Of a stretch of 64,000 nt of DNA, positions 54,524 through 63,608 are shown piece after piece. Within the stretch, counting starts at the first letter, position 1. Every line of letters starts with the position of its first letter. Under the pieces are notes generated by a model. That model made no database searches. It saw only the letters and a program-made list of their open reading frames with translations, and was not told where the DNA came from. The position numbers and the translations under genes were made by a program. Origin of the DNA: CAVZCC01 sp963773765 (GTDB taxonomy: Bacteria; Actinomycetota; Acidimicrobiia; Acidimicrobiales; Microtrichaceae); the NCBI GenBank assembly GCA_963773765.1, contig CAVZCC010000005.1:186001-250000 (forward strand), read 5' to 3'.

Positions 54524-56055
54524 CCCTTGTACTGGTCCCGGAGCACGTGCTTGAGCACCTTGCCCGCCGGGTTGCGGGGGATGACGTCGATGACCTCGAG
54601 CTGCTCGGGCAGCTTCTGGGTCATGAGGCCCTGCTCCTTGAGGTGGCCGACCATCTCGTCGAAGGTGATGGGCTCCTCGCCCACGGCGGTCTGCACGATG
54701 GCGCACACCCGCTCGCCGGAGTCGGGGTCGGGCAGGCCGATCACCGCCACGTCGGCGATCTTGGGGTGGGTGTAGAGGAGGTCCTCGACCTCCTTGGCGG
54801 AGACGTTCTCGCCCTTGCGGATGATGATGTCCTTGACCCGGCCGGTGATGATCAGGTTGCCGCGCTCGTCCAGCCGGCCCAGGTCGCCGGTGCGGAAGTA
54901 GCCCTCCTCGTCGAAGGCGTCAGCGTCGAGCGAGGAGTCCAGGTAGCCCTTCATGAGCTGCGGCGCCTTGGCCCGGACCTCTCCCTCGGCGCCGGGAGCG
55001 GCCACCTCGCCGTCCAGGGTGACCAGCTTGAGCTCCACGCCGGGCATGGCCTTGCCCTCGCTGGCCGCCAGCTCCTCGTCGGAGTCGGACACGTCGGCCA
55101 TCGTCAGGATGGGCGCCTCGGTGAGCCCGTAGCCGGACAGGACGGGGGCGTCGAACACCTCGCGGATCTCCGCCACCAGCGCCGGCGGCTTGGGGGCACC
55201 ACCGCCGGGGAAGCCGCGCACGTGCGGGAACACGGGCTGGGGATGCTTGCGCTGGTACGCCAGGTAGGCCTGGTGGAACACGGTGCCGCTACCGGCCAGG
55301 GTGGCTCCCTCCCGGGACAGCACCTCCGGGGTCTCCTCCGGGTGGAAGCCCTCCATCAGGATCTGCGAGCACCCGAACTGCAGGGTGGAGAACAGCCACG
55401 TGATGCCGCCGATGTGGGTGAACGGGAACACCAGGGCGTTGCGGTCGGCCTCGATGAGGGCCAGGCGCTGGCCCATGCCGGCCGCCACCGCGGCGATCGA
55501 CGCGTCGGTGTGCTGCGCGCCCTTGGGGTCCGCCGTGGTCCCCGACGTGTAGAAGAGCCACCGCACCGGCTGGTCGTCGGCGTCGAGCGGGTCCGGCAGC
55601 GGGGGCAGGACCGCGGGGTCACCCTGGGGCAGGGCCCGGTCCGCCACCAGGACCCGCATGTCGCCCTTCTCCGTGGCGATGCCGGTGGCCATGGCCTCGA
55701 AGTCGAAGCCGCGCCACTCCGATGGCACCACCATGAGGCGGGAATCGGCCTGGCGGGTGATGAAGCCCACCTCCCGGTCGCGGTAGATGGGCAGCAACGG
55801 GTTCTGGATGACGTCCAGCCGGCTCAGGGCCGCGACCAGCACCAGCGACTCGATCCAGGTCGGCAGCTGCCACGACACCACGTCGCCGGCCCGGATGCCG
55901 GAGGTGGACAGGCCGGCCGCGGCGCGCTCCGACTCCGACCAGAACTCGGCGAAGGTGAGGGTGCGCATGTCCTCGTCGACCGCCATCAACGCGTCGGGCG
56001 TGGCGTCCACCCGCTTCTCCATGAGCTCCCACAGCGTGCGACCCTGCAGCATCAC
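54520..56055 (-). CDS. Acyl-CoA ligase, FadD3/cyclohexanecarboxylate-CoA ligase-like
   Basis: 511 residues, intact. A class I adenylate-forming ligase: RTLTFAEFWSESERAAAGL, LFYTSGTTADPKGAQHT (ATP loop), FPFTHIGGITWLFSTLQFG, LSGYGLTEAPI, YFRTGDLGRLDERGNLIITGR, KDIIIRKGENVSAKEVEDLL and RNPAGKVLKHVLRDQYKG with the catalytic lysine. The overall text resembles alicyclic-acid ligases (AliA) and FadD3, which activates a sterol-ring remnant, so a cyclic acid is a reasonable guess. A CTGACG-N3-CGTCAG palindrome is 47 bases upstream. The last codons overlap the start of the TMEM165/GDT1 gene. Confidence 0.85.
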   Translation of the reverse strand: MMLQGRTLWELMEKRVDATPDALMAVDEDMRTLTFAEFWSESERAAAGLSTSGIRAGDVVSWQLPTWIESLVLVAALSRLDVIQNPLLPIYRDREVGFITRQADSRLMVVPSEWRGFDFEAMATGIATEKGDMRVLVADRALPQGDPAVLPPLPDPLDADDQPVRWLFYTSGTTADPKGAQHTDASIAAVAAGMGQRLALIEADRNALVFPFTHIGGITWLFSTLQFGCSQILMEGFHPEETPEVLSREGATLAGSGTVFHQAYLAYQRKHPQPVFPHVRGFPGGGAPKPPALVAEIREVFDAPVLSGYGLTEAPILTMADVSDSDEELAASEGKAMPGVELKLVTLDGEVAAPGAEGEVRAKAPQLMKGYLDSSLDADAFDEEGYFRTGDLGRLDERGNLIITGRVKDIIIRKGENVSAKEVEDLLYTHPKIADVAVIGLPDPDSGERVCAIVQTAVGEEPITFDEMVGHLKEQGLMTQKLPEQLEVIDVIPRNPAGKVLKHVLRDQYKG

Positions 56056-56101
56056 GGCCCCCTTCGGCTCCGGCGTCCACGCCCATCCGGACGGGAAAGT
56101 T

Positions 56102-56116
56102 CTGACGGGGCGTCAG
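56102..56116. promoter_or_regulatory. CTGACG-N3-CGTCAG palindrome (operator candidate, site C)
   Basis: The third copy of the 15-base palindrome (spacer GGG), 47 bases upstream of the acyl-CoA ligase start at 56055. Confidence 0.6.
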
Positions 56117-56152
56117 TCTAGGGAACCCCGGGAGCCACCTGCGCCGGGGCGG

Positions 56153-56779
56153 TCAGCGGGCCACCGGCGTGGGGACCTCGGTGCCCGCCGGCACCAGCAC
56201 CACCTGGCGTCCGGCCACGGGCGCGGCCAGCGGCACGGTGATGGTCCGCAGCACCGTGGCCGGGTCGCAGGCCGGCGCGTCGGCGGGGGCCAGCACGACG
56301 GGTAGGACCGTGACGGTGGATCCGTCCTCGGTGATGCTGAGCTGGGCCAGGGCCTCCCCCACCGCGGCGGCACAGGTGACGGTGACCTCCAGGGAGGTCC
56401 CCTCGGCGTCCGGCACGGCCGTGGCCGGGGCCACCACGGTACGGACCGGCACCTCGGCCAGCTCCTGCGGGGTGACGAATGCGTACGACGTGGCTCCGGC
56501 CTCACTCACGACGTCCTGGACCCCCTCGGGCGCCGGGGTGCCGTCCGGCATGGTCACCGGGGTCGTCCCACCGCCGGCGGCGGTGGTGGTGGTGGTCGCC
56601 TCCGTGGTGGAGGTGGTCTGCTCCACCGGCAGCTGGACCGTCTCGGAGTTGGAGTTCCCGACGATGAGCACTCCCACCAGGCCCACGGCGCCGAGCAGGA
56701 CGAACACGGCCACGAAGGCCCAGATGCTGAACGTCCTCGGCTCGTCGTCGTCGGCCACGGCGCCTAGGCCTATCGGCAC
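56153..56779 (-). CDS. Membrane-anchored exported protein with Thr-rich stalk
   Basis: 208 residues from a GTG at 56779 (a GTG seven codons downstream is equally possible). There is a short acidic cytoplasmic start (ADDDEPRTFS), one helix (FVAVFVLLGAVGLVGVLIVG), a Thr-rich stalk (TTSTTEATTTTTAAGGGTT) and an external domain of about 120 residues with two Cys (VTCAAAVGE and APACDPATV) that could form a disulphide. No known domain was recognised. The arrangement resembles small extracytoplasmic binding or regulatory domains. It is divergent from the LuxR-type regulator, with a 12-base perfect palindrome between them. Confidence 0.65.
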   Translation of the reverse strand: MPIGLGAVADDDEPRTFSIWAFVAVFVLLGAVGLVGVLIVGNSNSETVQLPVEQTTSTTEATTTTTAAGGGTTPVTMPDGTPAPEGVQDVVSEAGATSYAFVTPQELAEVPVRTVVAPATAVPDAEGTSLEVTVTCAAAVGEALAQLSITEDGSTVTVLPVVLAPADAPACDPATVLRTITVPLAAPVAGRQVVLVPAGTEVPTPVAR

Positions 56780-56813
56780 GGCACCGTCCCCTGCAACGCA
56801 GGCCCTCGGACCC

Positions 56814-56825
56814 TTGATGCATCAA
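56814..56825. promoter_or_regulatory. Perfect palindrome TTGATGCATCAA
   Basis: A 12-base perfect palindrome, AT-rich for this genome, in the 109-base gap between the divergent membrane protein (56779) and LuxR-type regulator (56889). It is a candidate operator for the latter. Confidence 0.4.
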
Positions 56826-56888
56826 CGGTTCTGCGTGATGGCACCCCGGCCGTCCCGTACCATCGCCGGTCGGGGAAGGGGGCACCCG

Positions 56889-59442
56889 GTGATCATCGGC
56901 CGAACGGAGGAGCTCGACCAGGTCCGGTCCGCGTTGGCCGACGGCAGGGGCGTCGCCCTGACGGGGCCTGCCGGCACCGGCAAGACCCACCTGGGCCGGG
57001 CCCTGGCGGACGGGTTCGGCGGCACGGCCCACATCGGCGTCTGCGCCGGCACCCCTGAGCGAGGTCCCGTTCGGGGCACTGATGAGCCTGATCCCTCCGG
57101 AGTCGCTGGCCGGTGGGCCGGGCGCCGTCCTGTCCATCACCGCGGCCAGGCTGGGCCGGGAGGACCAGTTGCTGGTGGTCGACGACGCCCAGTTCCTGGA
57201 CAGCTGGTCCTGTGTGCTCCTGCAGCAGCTGATGGAGGGCACGCCGTGCCGCGTGGCGGTCACCGTCCGCACGACGGACCCGGTCCCCGACGCGGTGGCG
57301 CGGCTGTGGGAGTCGGGCGCCATGGAACGGGTCGACCTGGGCCCGTTCGACCGCGCCGACACCGCAGCGCTGGCCGCGTCCGAGCTGCGTGGGGAGCTCG
57401 ACGGCGAGAGCGCCTCCCGCCTGTGGCGGCTCACCCGGGGCAACCCGCTGTTCACCAAGGAGGTGATCCACGACGCCCGGTCCAGCGGTGACCTGGCAGT
57501 CACCGATGGCACGTGGCACTTCGAGCGCCAGAGCGGGCCGGGGGCGCGTCTCGTGGACCTGATCGGCCGGCGGCTGGGTCCGCTCGACGGCAGCGAACGG
57601 CGCGTGGTGGCCCTGGTCGCCCTGGGGGAGCCGGTGGCATGGACGGTGCTCAGTGACATCGCAGGACGCGAACCCCTCGCCCGAGGCCTGGCCACGGGCC
57701 TGGTGACCCGGCGCCGGGACGGCCGTCGGGAGATGGTCTGGCTCGGTCATCCCCTCTACGGCGACGTCGTCCGGTCGCTGCTCGAACCGGAGGAGCGCTC
57801 CGAGCTGGCGAACGCGCTCCTGGAGGCACTCGAGGTCCACGGGGCCCGGCGCCGTCAGGACCTCGGCAGCGGCGCCGTCCTGGCTCTCGAATCCGGACAG
57901 TGGCACCGGGTGGACCTGCTCGCCCGGGCGGCCGACCAGGCGGTGGACCTCGACCCCGCCCTCGCCGAGCGGCTCGCCTCGGCCGCGCTCACGCAAGGCC
58001 CCCATGGCCTGGCGAGCGCCGTCCTGGCCCGTCGGGCCAGCAGGAACGGCGAGTTCGACCTGACCGAGAAGCATGCCCGCGCCGTCCTCGACGACGAGTC
58101 CGCGTCGGACCGGGCCAAGGCACGGGCGGCCGACGCGCTGGCGAGCGCGTTGATGTTCCTGCGCCTCGACCTCCCGGCGGCCAGCTCGCTGGCCCAGGGC
58201 GTCCTGGACGACATCGGACCGGCAGCAGGCGCGGAGCTGGCCGCACGCCTGGCCCAGGTCCATGCCATCAGCGGCAACGTCGATGAGGTGCGACGGGTCA
58301 CCGATTCGGCGCTTCCGGCCGACCTCCCGGCCCCCGCCCGGATGCGACTGGTCCACGCCCGGGCCATGGTCGATGCCCTCGGGGGACGGACCCGGGCGGC
58401 CATCGACCTCACATCGGCCCACGTCGAGCTCGCCCGGGGGCAGGCCCGGACCTTCGTCTCCGAAGCGGGAGACCTCGCCATGGCCCACACCATCGCCCAG
58501 GTGGTCAGTGGCCGGTTCGACGATGCCCGCGAGTCGACGGCGGACATCGCCGCGGCCGACGACATGGGCATGGGATGGGCCGACATCCTGAACGGGATCA
58601 TCCTGCTGGAACAGGGTGACGTCCGGGTCGCGGGCCACACCCTGCTCGCCGGGGCGAGGGCTGCCCAGAGCACCATTGCCGGCTTCCGTGCGAGCTTCGC
58701 CCTGAGCCTGGCGAGCCAGGCCCTGGCCCTGGCCGGTGAGGTGTCCCTGGCCGCCGAGCTCCTGCAGGAGGCGGTCGCCCGCCTCGCCGGTCCCCTGCTG
58801 CTGGGCGCCAACAACGTGGCCCAGGCCGAAGCGCTCGTTGCCGCGACGGGCGGTGAGCGGACCCGGGCGGTCGACGTCCTGGTCGGCGCTGCCATACGGG
58901 CGTTCGACGCCGGGTTGTTCCTGGACGCGCTCCGGTCCCTCCACCTCGCGCTCCGACTCGGGGCACCGTGGTCCGCCCTCACGATGACGGAGGACATCGT
59001 CGTGGACGGAACCGTCGGCCCGACGATGCGCGACCACGTCTTCGCCATGCGGGACGGGGATCCGGACCGCGCCCTCGCCGCCGCCGGGCGGTTCGAGCAG
59101 GCGGGGACCAGACTCCGCGCCGGTGAGGCCTACCTGCAGGCTGCGGCACTCCTGGAGCAGCACGGCCGGGCGCGGTCGGCCACGGACGCACGGTCCCGTG
59201 GTCGTGGGCTGATCCAGCGATGTGAAGCGAAGGGACCCACCGTCCTGGAGATCAACGAGGCGACGCCCCTCACCCGACGCGAGCGGGAGATCGTGGAGAT
59301 GGCTGCCGCCGGTCTGTCGAACAAGAGCATCGCGGAACGACTCACGGTAGGGGTGCGCACGGTGGAGGGCCACCTCCACCGTGCCTACGTCAAGCTGGGG
59401 GTCACGTCCCGGGCCGAGCTGGTGGAGCGCTTCCGGGCCTGA
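56889..59442 (+). CDS. LuxR-family regulator with N-terminal AAA ATPase (LAL type), one frameshift
   Basis: About 850 residues, starting at a GTG after GGGGAAGGGGG. N-terminal ATPase: MIIGRTEELDQ, Walker A TGPAGTGKTHLGRAL, Walker B LLVVDDAQFLD. A long helical/TPR-like middle follows, and a C-terminal LuxR helix-turn-helix (LTRREREIVEMAAAGLSNKSIAERLTVGVRTVEGHLHRAYVKLG). One extra C near 57056 breaks the frame between the two ATPase motifs; the rest is clean. Such large ATP-binding regulators usually activate a nearby catabolic or secondary-metabolite gene; here the divergent membrane protein is the closest candidate. Confidence 0.85.
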
Positions 59443-59486
59443 CCCTCCAGACGGGGGTGAACCCGGCGTGGTCCCGGGCCAGGTGC

Positions 59487-60444
59487 TCAGAGCACGGCGA
59501 CGGGGGCAACCGGCGTGGACGCGGCGCCCACCAACGGCTCGGGGGCGGCGACGAGCAGCACGTCGCCCCGGCCCTCCTCCGCGCAGGCCTCGGCCAGCGC
59601 CTCCAGGTCCCAGTTCTGGCCCTGGAGCAGCCCCATGTCCCGGATGTGCAGCAGGTGCACGGCCAGGCAGTCGGACCAGTCGGGCTGGGTGGGAGGGAAC
59701 GCCTCGTAGGCATAGGTGTCGTTGAAGACGCCGGCCACGTCGTGGTCGCGGATCCACTGGATCGTGTGCACCGACAGGCCGGGCAGCTTGAACTCGGACC
59801 CGCAGGCGTAGGTCATGCGGTCCCCGGCCAGGTAGTGGCGCATCTGCCCGGTCCGGACCAGCAGCACGTCACCCGGCTGAACGGTGACCTTGGCCTGCTC
59901 GGCCGCCGCGTCCAGGTCGTCGCCGGTGATGGCGTAGCCGGGGTCGACCTGGTCCAGGCGAGTCCACCCCGTGGAGGCGGGCGATGTCCAGGACCACGCC
60001 CCGGGTCACCACGGCGGGCAGCTTCTCGGCACCCAGCTTGGTGGCCCCGTACTGGGCGGTGACCACGGAGGTCGGGTAGCCGTTGTAGAGCCGGCCGTCG
60101 TAGGAGACGTGGGCCAGGGCGTCCATGTGGGTGCCGGCGCAGGTGGACATGGTCACCAGGTCGTCGGTGCCCTCCCAGATGCCGGGTGCGAACTGGTCCC
60201 GCTCGTTGAGCGCGGTGACGGTCAGGATCGGGTTGTAGCGGCGGGCCGGCTGGCCCACCTGGATGCCGTCCGCCTTCAGGTCCGCGGCCAGGTCGAACCG
60301 GCGACCCGAGCGGACCGCAGCCGCGCCGCGGCGGGCTGCGTCGTCGTCCAGCAGGTTGCCCGTCCCCAGCTCGTCGTCATCGCCCCACCGGCCCCAGTTG
60401 GACACGCGCGCGGCCAGTTCGGTCAGCTCCTCCGGCAATGGCAT
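59487..60444 (-). CDS. Cyclase-family metal-dependent hydrolase (kynurenine-formamidase-like), one frameshift
   Basis: About 318 residues after repairing a shift near 59957. The family motif for the metal site is STCAGTHMDALAHV (H-x-G-T-H-x-D-x-x-x-H, with Cys in place of the first His), followed by TRGVVLDIARLHGVD. The second half includes VLLVRTGQMRHY, FNDTYAYEAFPPTQPDW and LAVHLLHIRDMGLLQGQNWDLEALAEAC, typical of the longer cyclase-family proteins in actinobacteria. It hydrolyses amides or lactones; the substrate is unknown. It is 13 bases downstream of the alcohol dehydrogenase and probably in the same KstR-controlled operon. Confidence 0.82.
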
Positions 60445-60457
60445 GGAAGGCCTCCGG

Positions 60458-61543
60458 TCAGTCCGTCAGGGTGAGCACGCCGCGGGCCAGCTTGCCGGCG
60501 TGGAGCTCGTCCAGCGCCACCGTGAAGTCCTCCAGCGGGTAGGTGCGGGACACCAGCTCGTCCAGCTTGAGCCGGCCGGCCTGGTACAGCTTCACCATGA
60601 GCGGGATGTCGTACTGGGGCCGGGCCGAGCCGTACCGGCAGCCCATGATGGTCTTGTCGTTGTACATGGTGTTGACCACGAAGCTGGCCTCGGAGCCCAT
60701 CTTGGGGACACCCAGCATGACCAGCGTCCCGCCCCAGTCCAGGAGGTCCGTGGAGGTCCGGATGAGCTGGGTGGAGCCGACGCACTCGAACACGTAGTCC
60801 ACACCGTTGGGGCAGATCTCCTTGACCGCCTCCACCAGGTCCACGTCCGGGCCGGCCTGGATGAAGTGGGTGGCGCCGAACAGGCGGGCGTACTCCTCCT
60901 TGGCCGGGTTGGTGTCCACCGCGATGATCGGGAGAGCGTCGGACAGCGCGGCACCCTGGATGGCGTTCAGGCCGATGCCGCCCACGCCGATGACCACGAC
61001 GGACTCGCCGTGGGCCACCTTGGCCCGGTTGAACACGGCGCCCACGCCGGTGAGCACGCCGCAGCCGATGAGCGATGCCGAGGTGAGCGGGACGTCGTTC
61101 GGGATCTTCACGGCCTGGGTGGCCTTGACCACCGTCTCCTCGCAGAACACACCGAGGTTGGCGAACTGGAAGACCTTCTCGGTGTCCTCACCGCTGCCCC
61201 GGGTGAACGGCCGGGACAACTTGCCCAGGGACTGGCGGCAGAAGGTCGGCTTGCCCCGGTCGCACTGGGCGCACTGCCCGCAGTTGCCCAGGGTGGAGAG
61301 CACCACGTGGTCGCCCACCGCCACGTTGGTCACGTCCGGGGCGACGGCCACGACCTCGCCCGCTCCCTCGTGGCCCATCACCACCGGTGGGGGGAACATG
61401 ATGGTGCCGTCCAGGACCGACACGTCGCTGTGGCAGAGCCCCGCGGCCTCGATCCGGACCCGGACCTCGCCGGCCCGGAGGTCCCGGACCTCGATGCCGG
61501 ACTCGACCGACGCTTCCTTGCCGTCCCACACGATCGCCTTCAC
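60458..61543 (-). CDS. Zinc-dependent alcohol dehydrogenase
   Basis: 361 residues of the class III/NDMA-related MDR family: catalytic zinc Cys and His in AAGLCHSDVSVLDG and MGHEGAGEVVAVAP, the structural-zinc Cys cluster GNCGQCAQCDRGKPTFC, and the NAD-binding loop VVVIGVGGIGLNAIQGA followed by the acid IAVDTNP. It oxidises primary or secondary alcohols, here probably a lipid or sterol-derived alcohol. AGGGGAG eight bases before the ATG fits the start. Upstream lie a TATTCT -10 box and a perfect KstR box, shared with the divergent thioesterase. Confidence 0.9.
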   Translation of the reverse strand: MKAIVWDGKEASVESGIEVRDLRAGEVRVRIEAAGLCHSDVSVLDGTIMFPPPVVMGHEGAGEVVAVAPDVTNVAVGDHVVLSTLGNCGQCAQCDRGKPTFCRQSLGKLSRPFTRGSGEDTEKVFQFANLGVFCEETVVKATQAVKIPNDVPLTSASLIGCGVLTGVGAVFNRAKVAHGESVVVIGVGGIGLNAIQGAALSDALPIIAVDTNPAKEEYARLFGATHFIQAGPDVDLVEAVKEICPNGVDYVFECVGSTQLIRTSTDLLDWGGTLVMLGVPKMGSEASFVVNTMYNDKTIMGCRYGSARPQYDIPLMVKLYQAGRLKLDELVSRTYPLEDFTVALDELHAGKLARGVLTLTD

Positions 61544-61572
61544 GGACTCCCCTTTCGGCAGGGGACCGAGAA

Positions 61573-61586
61573 TAGAACACGTTCCA
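61573..61586. promoter_or_regulatory. KstR-type box between alcohol dehydrogenase and thioesterase
   Basis: TAGAACACGTTCCA matches TNNAACNNGTTNNA perfectly. It overlaps a TATTCT -10 box (61569-61574, minus strand) for the dehydrogenase gene and lies 34 bases before the thioesterase ATG, so it may control both. Confidence 0.65.
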
Positions 61587-61620
61587 GTCCCGCCCCCATC
61601 CGGCGTGCGATGCTGGGCCC

Positions 61621-62013
61621 ATGTCCCTCCCGGAGGACTACGGCAGGTTCCCGCTCCGCGACTTCCTCGGCATGGAGCTCACCGAGGTGGGTGACGGCCG
61701 GGCCACGGCGCACATCGACATCGCCGCCCAGCACCTCAACCCGAACGGCGTGGTGCACGGGGCGGTCCTGTTCGCCCTGGTGGACACCGCCATGGGCGGA
61801 GCGGCCATGTCGGTGCTCCCGGCCGGGCAGTTCGCCACGTCGGTGGACATCCAGTTCCGGTTCGTCCGGCCCGCGTCGACAGGATCGCTGATCGCCGCGG
61901 TCGAGGTGCTCAAGCAGGGCCGCCACGTGATCCACCTCGAGGGCCGGATCGACGGCGACGACGGCCGGTTGGTCGCCACCGCGGCGGGGACCTTCACCAC
62001 GATCGGCGGGTGA
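61621..62013 (+). CDS. PaaI-type hotdog-fold acyl-CoA thioesterase
   Basis: 130 residues, the usual length. The hotdog motif is complete: HLNPNGVVHGAVLFALVDTAMGGAA with the catalytic Asn/Asp region, then TSVDIQFRFVRPA and GRHVIHLEGRI. It releases CoA from aryl- or medium-chain acyl-CoA in the cytosol. It shares a KstR-type control region with the divergent alcohol dehydrogenase operon, so probably helps recycle CoA during lipid or sterol breakdown. Confidence 0.88.
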   Translation: MSLPEDYGRFPLRDFLGMELTEVGDGRATAHIDIAAQHLNPNGVVHGAVLFALVDTAMGGAAMSVLPAGQFATSVDIQFRFVRPASTGSLIAAVEVLKQGRHVIHLEGRIDGDDGRLVATAAGTFTTIGG

Positions 62014-62020
62014 GGCCCCG

Positions 62021-63504
62021 TCAGGTGCAGGTGGGCCCGGACGTGGTGGTGACCGTGTTGGACGTCCGGGAGTTGCCGGCGGCGTCGGTGGCGGTGGCCC
62101 GCACGCTGATCGAGGTCATGGGCGAACCCAAGGAGATGCTGCGGGTCCAGCTGGATCCGCCGCCGGACATGGACCCCGAGCCGGAGCTGGACCCGCTCCA
62201 GGACAGCGTGACCGAGCCCATGCCCCCGGCGTCGGACACCGACGCCGTGTAGGACGCCGAGCTCCCCCATGCGGCGCACCCCGGTCCGGACAGCGACACC
62301 GTGGGCGCGGTGGTGTCGGGCGGTGCCGTCGTGGTGGTGGGTGCCGTGTCGGGCGGCGGCGGGGGCGCGACCGGGGTCCGCCGGATCGTGGTGGTCGTCC
62401 TGGCCGGCTGGTCGGCCGTGGTGGTGGTGGCCGGGCGCGTCGTGGTGGTGGTCGTGACCGGCACCGTGGTGGTGGGGGGCGGCAGCAGCGCTGCCGTACG
62501 GATGGTCCTCCGCCACCTCCCGACTCACCTCCATCACCGGGGCGGATGTCTCCACCTGCTGGTCCCCGTCGGAGGTGGCCACGGCCAGGCCGAACAGCAC
62601 CAGGAGGACCAGCCCCAGGGCCAGCGGCCAGCGCCGCCGCGCACCGCGGGCCGGCGGGAACCCGTCGCCCCGCCAGGGCCGACCGCCGGGATGGCCCACC
62701 CGGGCCGGGGCCTCGGACAGGAACCGCTCCCGGGCCGACACCGGCGCGGCCAGCACCGCGGTCTGGGCCCCGGTGGCCAGGGCTGCACCGGCCAGGACCG
62801 CCCTGGGCAGCTTGGACTTCACCCTGGAGCAGCAGTCGCACCGGTCCACGTGGCGGCGCGAACCGCTTGCGCCACAGGACCGAGTAGGTGCCGTCCCAGC
62901 GGTCGGCCACCTCGTCCAGGCCGTCACACAGGTCCCGCCCGGCCCGGGCCACCAACAGCGCGCCCATGGAACGCTCCAGGCGCTCCTTCATGCGGTGCAC
63001 CAGTTGGTAGCCGTGGTCCGTCGTCACGCCCAGGGCATCGGCCAGGTCCTGGCCGTCCAGGCCCTGGGCCAGGTGCAGCTCCAGCACGGTGCGGTCCCGC
63101 TCGTCCAGGCCGGCCGCCGCGTCCTGGAGGAGCGCCGAGAGCTCCTCGGGACCGGCACCCGGGTCCAGTTCGGCACCCTCGTCCGGACCCAGGTCGACCG
63201 ACGCCGCTCCGACGTCGGCCATGGGCGTGACACGGGTGCGCTGCCGGGTGCGGCGGAACACCTCGTTGCGGGCGATGGCGTACAACCAGGGCCGCAGCTT
63301 GTCCGGGTCCCGCAGTTGGCCGATCCGTTCGACGGCGGTGAGGAAGACCTCGGCGGTCACGTCCGCGGCCTCGTCCCGGTCCCGGAGCAGGTGGACGCAC
63401 ATGGTGTGGATCCGGTCCGCGTAGCGGTCGTACAGGGCGGCGAGGGCGTCGGGATCCCCGTTCAGGATCCGGTCGGCGAGGGCGGCGTCGGTGAGGGTGG
63501 CCAT
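62021..63504 (-). CDS. ECF sigma factor fused to anti-sigma-like Zn finger, TM helix and exported Ig-like domain; two frameshifts
   Basis: About 494 residues after repair. Residues 1-190 are an ECF sigma factor: region 2 DALAALYDRYADRIHTMCV...FLTAVERIGQLRDPDKLRPWL and region 4 LDERDRTVLELHLAQGLDGQDLADALGV. Around residue 215 comes H-x3-C-x2-C (RHVDRCDCCS), the zinc motif of anti-sigma domains. A helix near 290-308 (WPLALGLVLLVLFGLAVA) is followed by a Thr/Pro-rich stalk and an Ig-like C-terminal domain (APTVSLSGPGC, SWTRSISLGSPMTSISVRAT). Shifts near 62865 and 62490 are one extra base in short C-rich runs; repairing them makes one continuous protein. It is probably a membrane-tethered sigma factor regulated from outside. 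The fusion rests on both repairs. Confidence 0.7.
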
Positions 63505-63608
63505 GGTGGTTCCCGGGGAGGGCGTCCAGTCCAGTGAACCGGGACGACGCGCCGCTTCCAACGGCCGGGGAGGCCGTTGGAAGCGGGAACGCCGTGGGAC
63601 GGGGGAGG

